Below are positions 14,575 through 20,560 of a DNA stretch of 20,560 nt, piece after piece. A model generated the notes under the pieces. It was not told the DNA's origin. It ran no database searches and saw nothing but the letters and a program-made list of their open reading frames with translations. The first letter of the stretch is position 1. Every line of letters starts with the position of its first letter. The stretch is from assembly GCA_035560235.1 (NCBI GenBank), contig DATMAG010000005.1, positions 1 through 20,560 of the forward strand. Direction: 5' to 3'. This stretch comes from DASRDU01 sp035560235. Its GTDB lineage: Bacteria; Acidobacteriota; Blastocatellia; RBC074. A program made the translations under genes and the position numbers.

Positions 14575-17004
14575 ATGGCAGACGAAAGAAACAGCGAGGA
14601 AAAGGTCACTACCCTGGTGCAGATGCTCCCGCACTCCGGCGAACAGCTGATGCGCAGCGCCGAAGCTTACGACAGTTCCGGCCAGGGGTTCGAGGATCTG
14701 CTCGCCAGGCTCAGCGAACAGTGGCGGCGCGTGCGCAAGCACAAGTGGCTGATTCTGTGCATCGCGGTCGTGATCACCTCGGTGATGACGCTCGATGTCT
14801 TCAGAACCAAATCGCTCTATCAGGCGACGACCCTGGTCGAGGTTGAGAAGGAGAACCGGACGCTCTTTCGCTCAGCCGAGATGGTCATCGAGGGCGATGA
14901 CACGGAGTACTTTTACTCGAAGGCGCTGATGCCGAAGATTCGCCTGATTCAGAGCAAGCCGGTGCTTGAGGACGCCGCGGCCATGCTGAAGCTGGATCAG
15001 AATCCGGCCTTTCTGGAAGTCACGAAAAGAAGAACCACCTGGGAAGCGCTGCTGAGCATCTTCGGCAAGACCGGCAGCCCGAAGTCGAATCCGGTCGTGC
15101 CGCCGTCCGTCAGGTCGCCGCTGACTGATCTGATGGACGGGCTGCCGGTGCGTTCGCCAGCCGAAACCGAGCGCCTCGCGCCATACGTGGGAGTGCTGGC
15201 CGACGGGCTTGAAGCCTCGATTGTTGAAGACACGCGGATGATTTCGATCTCGTTCAAGCACACCGATCCGGCAATGGCCGCGCTCGTGGCCGACGCGATT
15301 GCGAAATCGTTCATCGTGCGGAATTACAGGAACAAGAATCAGCGCTTCTCTGACACCTCAACCTGGCTCAACACGCGCACCCGTGAACTGAAGGCCAAGG
15401 TCGAGGAGGCCGAGAAGCGGCTCGCTGATTACACGAGCAGCCACGAAATCTTTTCGACCGACGGCAAGGAGAATCTGACGATTGAAAAGCTCGGCAAGCT
15501 GCACGCCGAAGCCACCCGCGCCGAAACCGAACGCATCCTCAAGCAATCGCTGTATGAAGAGGTCAGAGCAGGCCGCGTGGCGCAGTTGCCTGAAGCCTTC
15601 GCTGACCCGCGCACGGCGGCCTTGCAGACGAGACTCGGCGAACTCGCCACCACTTCAGCGATGTACGTCGGTAAGTACGGGCCTGACAACCCGCGCACCA
15701 TTGCCGTGCAGAAAGAGGTCGTCGCGCTGCAGAAGCAGATTGAAGAGAGTCGGGCGACGCTCGCCGACCGGCTCCGGGCCGATTACGAACGCGCCGCCCG
15801 CGATGAACAGTCGCTCCGACAGGCGCTCGAACGCGCCAAGGCCGAAACAGCGCAGCAGAACCGGGCCTCGTTCGAGTTCAGCGTGCTCAAGCAGGAAGTC
15901 GAAACCGCCAAGTCGCTTTACACTGACTTTCTGCAAAAGACCAACCAGGTCAACATTCAGGTCGGAGATCAGCGGTCGAACAACAACAACATCACGATCA
16001 TCGAGCCTGCCGTCGTTCCCGGCTCCCCGATCAGCCCCAACCGCCCGCGCACCATTCTCACCGGCCTGATCTTCAGTCTGATGGCCGGCATCGGGCTGGC
16101 GCTGCTGATCGAGATGCTCAACAACACGATCAAGAACGTCGAGGATGTTGACCGCTTCCTGGGCCTGCCCGCGCTGGCCGTCATTCCGGCAGTTTCAACC
16201 CGCAGGCTCAGTCTGTTTATGAACCGGAGCGGAAGCGAAACGGAAGGGCTGAGCATTCGTGAAACCGGGCGGGTCATCAAAATTCCGCAGGACAGATTCA
16301 CCAGAGACCGGATCAGCCGCAACCATTCGCTGATGACCGAGGCTTACTGTTCGCTGAGAACCTCGGTCATGCTCTCGACCGCCGGCGGCCCGCCGAAGAT
16401 CACGCTCGTGACGAGTAGTCAGCCGGGCGAAGGGAAGTCAACAACGGCGGTCAATATGGGCATCTCGATGGCGCAGCTCGGCGGGTTGGTGCTGATCATT
16501 GACGCCGACCTGCGCCGCCCGACCGTGCACAAGATTCTCAAGCGGGACCGCACGCGCGGGTTGTCAACCTGGCTGTCGGGCAGCGTGGAGCTTGATGAAT
16601 TGATTCAGCCGCTCGAAATTCCGAATCTCTGGTTTCTGCCCTGCGGTTCGATTCCGCCGAATCCGGCTGAACTGCTCAGTTCGATGCGGATGAGGGAGAT
16701 GCTCAAAACCCTCTCGCAGCGTTTCGATCACATCATCATTGACTCGCCGCCGGTCATCAACGTCAGCGATGCCGTCATCCTTTCGACCCTCGCTGACGGA
16801 GTGATCCTGATTATTCACGCGGGCAAAAGCAAACGTTCAATTGTCCAGCGCGCGCGGCGCGAACTGTCGAACGTCGGCGCCCGGGTTTTCGGCGTCGTTC
16901 TCAACCGGGTTGATCTGAAGGGCGAAGGTTACGACGACTATTACTATTATCGTTATCACTCCAATTACACGAAGGAGCGGAACAAGGCCGCCTCGGCGGG
17001 CTGA
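14575..17004 (+). CDS. Polysaccharide co-polymerase with BY-kinase domain (Wzc type)
   Basis: This inner-membrane protein controls chain length and export of exopolysaccharide through cycles of tyrosine autophosphorylation. The 809 residues comprise a Wzz domain with membrane segments at about 56-75 and 492-512, long periplasmic coiled-coils between them (about 255-450), and a cytoplasmic P-loop kinase. Kinase motifs are Walker A SSQPGEGKST near 615, Walker A' LIIDADLRRP near 641 and Walker B HIIIDSPP near 720. The tyrosine cluster YDDYYYYRYHSNY near 788 is the autophosphorylation site. The ATG at 14575 has GGAGAG six bases upstream; a TTG at 14569 is disregarded. No glycosyltransferases or flippase follow, so the rest of the pathway is elsewhere. 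Confidence 0.93.
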   Translation: MADERNSEEKVTTLVQMLPHSGEQLMRSAEAYDSSGQGFEDLLARLSEQWRRVRKHKWLILCIAVVITSVMTLDVFRTKSLYQATTLVEVEKENRTLFRSAEMVIEGDDTEYFYSKALMPKIRLIQSKPVLEDAAAMLKLDQNPAFLEVTKRRTTWEALLSIFGKTGSPKSNPVVPPSVRSPLTDLMDGLPVRSPAETERLAPYVGVLADGLEASIVEDTRMISISFKHTDPAMAALVADAIAKSFIVRNYRNKNQRFSDTSTWLNTRTRELKAKVEEAEKRLADYTSSHEIFSTDGKENLTIEKLGKLHAEATRAETERILKQSLYEEVRAGRVAQLPEAFADPRTAALQTRLGELATTSAMYVGKYGPDNPRTIAVQKEVVALQKQIEESRATLADRLRADYERAARDEQSLRQALERAKAETAQQNRASFEFSVLKQEVETAKSLYTDFLQKTNQVNIQVGDQRSNNNNITIIEPAVVPGSPISPNRPRTILTGLIFSLMAGIGLALLIEMLNNTIKNVEDVDRFLGLPALAVIPAVSTRRLSLFMNRSGSETEGLSIRETGRVIKIPQDRFTRDRISRNHSLMTEAYCSLRTSVMLSTAGGPPKITLVTSSQPGEGKSTTAVNMGISMAQLGGLVLIIDADLRRPTVHKILKRDRTRGLSTWLSGSVELDELIQPLEIPNLWFLPCGSIPPNPAELLSSMRMREMLKTLSQRFDHIIIDSPPVINVSDAVILSTLADGVILIIHAGKSKRSIVQRARRELSNVGARVFGVVLNRVDLKGEGYDDYYYYRYHSNYTKERNKAASAG

Positions 17005-17108
17005 AGCAGCTTGAGGTGAAACGACAATTCGCCTTTGGAGTGCGGCGGACTGAGATGCCGCTGGTAAATTTCAATGCAGATTACGTGGGCAAAACCGGAA
17101 GCAACCCC

Positions 17109-17181
17109 GTAGTAACGAATTCATTCGTTGTGTCCTGAAACCACGTGCCTGCGGGGACAGAACGAATAAATTCGTTACTAC
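17109..17181. repeat. Near-perfect palindromic element
   Basis: The arms at 17109-17129 and 17161-17181 are 21 bases each and complementary except for one position (GTAGTAACGAAT begins the left arm). After one mismatch five to six more pairs form inside (TGTCC with GGACA), leaving a loop of about 17-20 bases. It is AT-richer than its surroundings and lies in the 370-bp gap between the BY-kinase gene and the first PqqD-type gene. The size suggests a REP or small non-autonomous mobile element; no target duplication is evident. Confidence 0.75.
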
Positions 17182-17188
17182 CGGGCTG

Positions 17189-17220
17189 ACACTGGTTTTA
17201 TCGAAGCTGCCAGTGTTTTG
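17189..17220 (+). terminator. Terminator-like hairpin before the first PqqD-type gene
   Basis: ACACTGG (17189-17195) pairs perfectly with CCAGTGT (17210-17216), with a 14-base loop, and TTTTG overlaps the 3' end. It could end transcription from the polysaccharide genes. The remaining bases to 17374 hold no clear promoter. Confidence 0.35.
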
Positions 17221-17374
17221 AGCCTTTCACATTCGCGAGCGGGATCGGCTGGCACAGCTTTGAATGTTTGAGCTTCTGCACTCCGGACGCTGCGCGCTGA
17301 CAAAACCGAAAACGCCATTGCAAGGCGCAGGAATATTCAAACTGAAACACAAACTAACACACGAGGAGAACCCT

Positions 17375-17908
17375 ATGTCACAGAATGGAGAGGCCCAACC
17401 GCTTGCCAGAAGAAATGATCTGGTTGTTAGTGAACTCCCTAATGAAGTGCTGGTTTACGATCTTAAGCAGCACAAGGCGCACTGCCTGAACCAGACCGCC
17501 GCTCAGATCTGGAATCTGAGCGATGGGAACACTTCAGTGCCTGAAATTGCAAGGATACTATCGCGTGAGCATAACAAGCAGGTTAATGAAGATGTGATCT
17601 GGCTGGCATTGAGGCAACTTGGCAATGCTGATTTGCTGGCAAAGCAGCTTCCTGTGCCTGAAGATATAATGGTGTCCCGCCGTAAAATTGTGCGGCAACT
17701 TGGCTTAGGATCGTTGTTAATTCCGGCAGTGATGACGATTATTACTCCGACTGTAGTTATGGCCGCTACCTGCGTGCCAAATGCAGGTGGTTGCACTCCT
17801 AATAATGGTAATTGTTCAGTAAGCACTACCTGCTGTAGCTGCTGTTGTGTTGCAGGTCCGGGCCAAGATAAATGCGGTAACTCTGGCCCTGGGGTAACAT
17901 GTCAGTAA
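17375..17908 (+). CDS. PqqD-domain protein with internal SRR/hydrophobic segment and Cys-rich tail (copy 1)
   Basis: The 177-residue protein has three parts. Residues 10-92 form a PqqD-like domain (EVLVYDLKQHKAHCLNQTAA is the hallmark region; winged-helix PqqD domains bind peptide leaders in RiPP pathways). Residues 101-107 are SRRKIVR, like a twin-arginine motif, followed by a hydrophobic stretch 109-131 that ends in VMAATC, a plausible signal-peptidase site. Residues 133-177 are a tail with ten cysteines, including CC and CCC runs. The ATG has GAGGAG seven bases upstream; the frame is open further up but without support. Its codon use is more AT-rich than that of its neighbours. The likely meaning is a leader-fused, exported disulfide-rich peptide. 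Function is inferred; the PqqD part is well supported. Confidence 0.85.
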   Translation: MSQNGEAQPLARRNDLVVSELPNEVLVYDLKQHKAHCLNQTAAQIWNLSDGNTSVPEIARILSREHNKQVNEDVIWLALRQLGNADLLAKQLPVPEDIMVSRRKIVRQLGLGSLLIPAVMTIITPTVVMAATCVPNAGGCTPNNGNCSVSTTCCSCCCVAGPGQDKCGNSGPGVTCQ

Positions 17909-17961
17909 ACAGTTGCTCACTACAGGACAAAAAATAACGCTGACTTATTTTGACGGCGGAT

Positions 17962-18190
17962 AAGACCATCAAGCAATACATCATTACTTATGGCCATATT
18001 CAAATACCCTGAAGTGCAAGGCTGAAAAGTTAAACCGGGCTAGTGCGCAACGGAACTGGATAGCCACAGCTCTGATGACTTTTATGCTCTTTCTCAATCT
18101 GCTCATTGCGTCGAAGTGGACGTGAGAACTGCCAAGCCGGAAACTCAGCTCCGGCGACGCTTTCTGCGTGAAGAACTGCTGCGTGTCGGG
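17962..18190 (+). pseudogene. Decayed fragment of an NTP_transf_5-type nucleotidyltransferase
   Basis: The spacer between the two PqqD-type genes aligns with codons of about 126-186 of the intact nucleotidyltransferase at 19059-20108. Translated, KQY is followed nine residues later by Pro, exactly as EQY in the intact protein. After a one-base frameshift come PE, G, then stops where the intact gene has Trp (TGA) and Arg (TAG), then EL and, eight residues later, YALSQSAHC against YARSQLARC. VRTAKPETQLR follows against VRVFGPEDHLR. Spacing is kept throughout. The catalytic N-terminal part and the C-terminal half are missing or unrecognisable. This shows that copy 1 once had its own nucleotidyltransferase downstream. 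Confidence 0.78.
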
Positions 18191-18312
18191 TGTCACTTCT
18201 GCTGACGCCAGCGCAGCGCCACTGAAAAAAATACTCAGCTCCTGCACGGCTTCGCCGAAGCTGTCGCTGCTATCCGAACTTCAAACGCAAAACCTGAAAG
18301 GAGACGATCCTC

Positions 18313-18951
18313 ATGCCCCGTGATCCTCAGCCGCGGACAGGAATGTCCGAACCCTCTCAGCCGCTCGCCCGCAGCAGCGATCTGGTGACGCGAGAAGTCG
18401 CTGACGAAGTGCTGGTCTATGACCTCAAACGCCACAAGGCGCACTGCCTGAACCGGACTGCCGCGCTGGTCTGGAAACATTGCGACGGACAGCATACGAT
18501 GGCAGACATTGCCGGACTGATCGGGCAGGACTCGCACGCGATCATTGATGAAGCCACAGTCCGGCTGGCAGTCGCACAGCTTGGCCGGGCGCATCTGCTG
18601 GCAGACGGCCCGATTGATTTGCCCGAAGGTTTCAGACTGTCGCGGCGCGAAGCGATCAGAAGGCTCGGCCTGGGCGCGGCAGCAGCAGTGCCGCTGGTCA
18701 CGTCAATCATTTCGCCGACGGCGGCGCAGGCAGCTACCTGCGGAGACAAGAACAACAACAACAACCAGAATGCTGTTGGTTGTCCATGTAGTGGGGCTGA
18801 TGATTGCGCAAGCAACTGCTGCGGCTTTAGCGCTGCTTCAGGCAATATCTGTGTTTCCCCGGGCAGTGTGCCGACAGGTAGTCCCTGCCGGGCTAATTGT
18901 GAATGTGCTTCCGGCAGTTGTCCCATCGCTTCACCGAGAGTCTGTGCATAG
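18313..18951 (+). CDS. PqqD-domain protein with internal SRR/hydrophobic segment and Cys-rich tail (copy 2)
   Basis: A 212-residue paralogue of the gene at 17375. The PqqD-like domain spans about 18-103 (EVLVYDLKRHKAHCLNRTAA). SRREAIR at 110-116 precedes a hydrophobic stretch 118-141 ending in AQAATC. The tail, 143-212, has 12 cysteines with knottin-like spacing (CxC, DDCASNCC, CECASGSC) and a run of five Asn encoded by AAC repeats. The tail is visibly more AT-rich than the GC-rich leader part. The ATG at 18313 has AAAGGAG nine bases upstream; an internal Met at residue 11 aligns with the start of copy 1. The nucleotidyltransferase follows 107 bp later. The proposed role is as for copy 1, an exported disulfide-rich peptide with a fused recognition domain. 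Confidence 0.85.
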   Translation: MPRDPQPRTGMSEPSQPLARSSDLVTREVADEVLVYDLKRHKAHCLNRTAALVWKHCDGQHTMADIAGLIGQDSHAIIDEATVRLAVAQLGRAHLLADGPIDLPEGFRLSRREAIRRLGLGAAAAVPLVTSIISPTAAQAATCGDKNNNNNQNAVGCPCSGADDCASNCCGFSAASGNICVSPGSVPTGSPCRANCECASGSCPIASPRVCA

Positions 18952-18998
18952 GCCGACGGCCACTGAGCAGACGATAAGTTCAGACTGGTTTCAGGCTT

Positions 18999-19038
18999 TT
19001 CCGTCTGTTTCGTTCTTTCCGTTTGTTCCGTCATCTCT
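18999..19038 (+). repeat. 40-bp direct repeat, copy 1
   Basis: A pyrimidine-rich 40-base sequence (starts TTCCGTCTGTTTCGTTC) identical to 20176-20215. It precedes the nucleotidyltransferase gene, whose start codon lies 20 bases further on. The second copy lies after that gene, so the two exact copies bracket it. Confidence 0.9.
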
Positions 19039-19058
19039 CTTCTGCGTTCGCAAACCGC

Positions 19059-20108
19059 ATGAATCAAAGGCGCGGAAAACTGATCGCACAGGTTTTGTCA
19101 CTTCAGGATCAGTCTGCTCAGGCGGCAGAACTCTCTGCCGCTGAACTGACTGTCGTTGCGCCGCTGCTGCTCAATTCGGGCGCGGGCGCGGTGGGCTGGT
19201 GGCGGGTGCGGCATTCCGCGCTGCGCGAGACGGCGGCGGCGCAGGAACTGCATCAGGCCTACCGGCTGCACACTCTGCACGCGGCGGTGAAGGAGCTTGA
19301 AATCGCTCAGGTCTTCACGTATCTGCGGGCGCAGGGACTGGAGCCGCTGATGGGCAAGGGCTGGGTGATTGCGCGGCAGTATCCCGAAGCGGGACTGCGG
19401 CCATATGGTGACATTGATCTGTACGTCAGGCCGGAGCAGTACGGCGATTTTGTGGCGGCGCTCAAAAACCCTGAAGCGCGCGGCTGGAACATTGATCTGC
19501 ACCGCGGCGCAGCGGAACTCAGTGATCGCAGCTTCGCTGAACTCTATGCCCGCTCTCAACTCGCGCGGTGCGGCGAATCCGAGGTCAGAGTCTTCGGGCC
19601 GGAAGATCACCTGCGGCTGCTGTGTCTGCATCTGCTGAAGGAAGGGGCGCTCAGGCCGCTCTGGCTGCTCGACATTGCCATCGTGCTGAATTCGCTGGGA
19701 GAAGATTTCGACTGGGCTTATTTCAGTAAAGGAGACTATCGGCGCACAGACTGGGCCGCCTGTGCCATCGGCCTGGCTCATCAGATTCTCGGCGCAAGGG
19801 TGGCGGGCCTGCCGGTCGAAGCGAGGGCGCGGAACCTGCCGCGCTGGCTGGTGCCGGTGCTGCTGCAGCAGTGGGGAACAGGCAAGGTGACCAAAGGCCG
19901 CCGCGTTCCGATGTCGGTGCATCTGCGTCATCCGGAAGGAGCCGTCAGGTCGCTGCTCGAACGCTGGCCGAACGCGATTGAAGCGACGGTCGGGATGAGA
20001 GGGCCGTTCAATAACTGGCCGCGCCTGCCCTTTCAGCTTGGTGATTGCGTCAGGCGCTCTGCCGGATTCGCGCTTCAGATTCCGAAGCTGATGCGCAGCT
20101 CGCAATAA
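19059..20108 (+). CDS. Nucleotidyltransferase family protein (NTP_transf_5 type)
   Basis: A 349-residue protein with the motif order of the uncharacterised nucleotidyltransferase family PF14907. Lys100 in MGKGWVIARQYPEAGLRPYG (the family's LKG...YP...RP region) is followed by the metal-binding Asp118 and Asp120 in GDIDLYVRP. A helical C-terminal part includes EDHLRLLCLHLLKEGALRPL and WLLDIAIVL. Relatives occur in lasso-peptide and PqqD-containing clusters, where some act with HPr-kinase-like enzymes on peptides. No kinase is seen here. I use the ATG at 19059; an in-frame TTG at 19023 lies in the 40-bp repeat, and neither has a Shine-Dalgarno. It probably works with copy 2, possibly modifying it; its substrate is unknown. 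Confidence 0.82.
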   Translation: MNQRRGKLIAQVLSLQDQSAQAAELSAAELTVVAPLLLNSGAGAVGWWRVRHSALRETAAAQELHQAYRLHTLHAAVKELEIAQVFTYLRAQGLEPLMGKGWVIARQYPEAGLRPYGDIDLYVRPEQYGDFVAALKNPEARGWNIDLHRGAAELSDRSFAELYARSQLARCGESEVRVFGPEDHLRLLCLHLLKEGALRPLWLLDIAIVLNSLGEDFDWAYFSKGDYRRTDWAACAIGLAHQILGARVAGLPVEARARNLPRWLVPVLLQQWGTGKVTKGRRVPMSVHLRHPEGAVRSLLERWPNAIEATVGMRGPFNNWPRLPFQLGDCVRRSAGFALQIPKLMRSSQ

Positions 20109-20116
20109 GAAAAAAG

Positions 20117-20215
20117 AGAGATGACGAAACAAACGAAAATCACGGAACAGACGAAGGAATACTGACTGTTGAAGCTTCCGTCTGTTTCGTTCTTTCCGTT
20201 TGTTCCGTCATCTCT
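20117..20215. repeat. Inverted pair containing 40-bp direct repeat copy 2
   Basis: The right arm, 20176-20215, is identical to 18999-19038. The left arm, 20117-20156, is an imperfect reverse complement with roughly seven mismatches. They flank a 19-base spacer and would form a long hairpin just after the nucleotidyltransferase stop codon. The layout, an intergenic inverted pair near gene ends, is like the heptamer hairpins A-C. Confidence 0.85.
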
Positions 20216-20239
20216 GCTTCAATTTCAGCTCAGGGGTTG

Positions 20240-20560
20240 ATGATGGAAATTGTTCTGCTTGTGGTCAGGCTGATTCTGGCGGCTGTCTTCGGCGTCGCGG
20301 GCGTGGCGAAGTTTGCCGACCGCGAAGGTTCGCGCAAGGCGCTTGCCGGATTCGGTGTGCCTGAAGCAGTGGCCGCGCCGCTCGCCGTGATTCTGCCGGT
20401 GGTTGAAATCGCTCTGGCCCTGGCATTGCTGCCGCTCGGCACGGCGTGGGTTGCTGCAGGCGGCGCGCTCGCGCTGCTGCTGGTCTTTTCAATCGGCATC
20501 GCGGTGAACCTCGCGCGGGGCAATTCGCCCGACTGTCACTGCTTCGGTCAGCTGCATTCC
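20240..20560 (+). CDS. MauE/DoxX-like redox-associated membrane protein (3' end outside window)
   Basis: The reading frame starts ATGATG at 20240 after a CAGGGG run and stays open to the window edge (107 codons seen). It predicts about three or four membrane helices: residues 3-20, 45-62, 65-85 and possibly one near the end. Early motifs RLILAAVFGVAGVAKFAD fit the MauE/DoxX superfamily. The end seen, ARGNSPDCHCFGQLHS, contains the CxCFG motif of MauE proteins, which support disulfide formation in periplasmic proteins. Next to two cysteine-rich exported proteins, a role in oxidising their tails is an attractive inference. The remaining sequence is missing, so a fusion to a thioredoxin-like domain cannot be excluded. 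Confidence 0.8.
   Translation, partial: MMEIVLLVVRLILAAVFGVAGVAKFADREGSRKALAGFGVPEAVAAPLAVILPVVEIALALALLPLGTAWVAAGGALALLLVFSIGIAVNLARGNSPDCHCFGQLHS

Noticed and set aside
17249..17264. Sigma-54 promoter (TGGCAC followed by TTTGAA) before the first PqqD-type gene
   Set aside because: The -24 half is good, but the -12 half lacks the GC and is one base too close.
18971..18978. Sigma-28 -10 box (ACGATAA) before the nucleotidyltransferase gene
   Set aside because: No TAAA-like element lies 15-16 bases upstream and the gene is not flagellar.
19098..20132. Long open frame on the minus strand (344 codons)
   Set aside because: It is the complement of the well-supported nucleotidyltransferase gene and resembles no family.

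Overview
The window is a compact, GC-rich bacterial chromosome segment that looks like a motile member of Acidobacteriota, possibly Blastocatellia. I infer this from the gene mix: a monocistronic DUF4159 protein, PqqD-domain proteins with cysteine-rich tails, and a flagellar cluster with csrA-fliW and motAB inserted. No marker gene is present to prove it. There are no rRNA or tRNA genes, CRISPR arrays or transposases.

Positions 1-9498 hold a late flagellar locus, all on the + strand: flgK, flgL, fliW, csrA, motA, motB, flagellin, flaG, fliD, fliS and a flgN-like chaperone gene. It builds the hook-filament junction, filament, cap and stator, and encodes the FliW/CsrA switch that ties flagellin translation to flagellin export. 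The flagellin gene has a sigma-28 type promoter (4886-4913). Its leader carries two GGA-hexaloop hairpins, the second over the ribosome binding site, which is what a CsrA target should look like. A second sigma-28-like site precedes fliS. A sigma-54-dependent response regulator gene (9486-10958, - strand) meets the flagellar genes tail to tail, with the coding ends overlapping.

Positions 11240-12475 hold a DUF4159 gene and a PilZ (c-di-GMP receptor) gene behind a plausible sigma-70 promoter. A long non-coding stretch follows (12476-13354), with a terminator-like hairpin, an AT-rich island encoding a possible 37-residue peptide, and a possibly structured RNA. Then come an outer-membrane polysaccharide export protein (Wza type) and a polysaccharide co-polymerase/BY-kinase (Wzc type), up to 17004.

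Positions 17005-20560 are the accessory part and the most interesting. Two paralogous proteins each join an N-terminal PqqD-like domain (the fold of RiPP recognition elements), an internal SRR motif with a hydrophobic segment ending in an AxA-like site, and a C-terminal cysteine-rich tail (10 Cys in 45 residues; 12 Cys in 70). The first two parts are clearly conserved; the tails are not, beyond the initial Ala-Thr-Cys. A nucleotidyltransferase gene of the NTP_transf_5 type follows the second copy, and a decayed fragment of the same gene lies after the first, so a two-gene module appears to have been duplicated. A MauE/DoxX-like redox membrane protein begins next and runs off the window. I propose a system that makes and exports disulfide-rich peptides with a built-in PqqD-type leader.

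Several intergenic gaps contain hairpin-forming sequences, three of them with a clear seven-base period (1399-1475, 2412-2500, 3241-3335). A 40-bp exact direct repeat brackets the nucleotidyltransferase gene, and a near-perfect palindromic element lies at 17109-17181.
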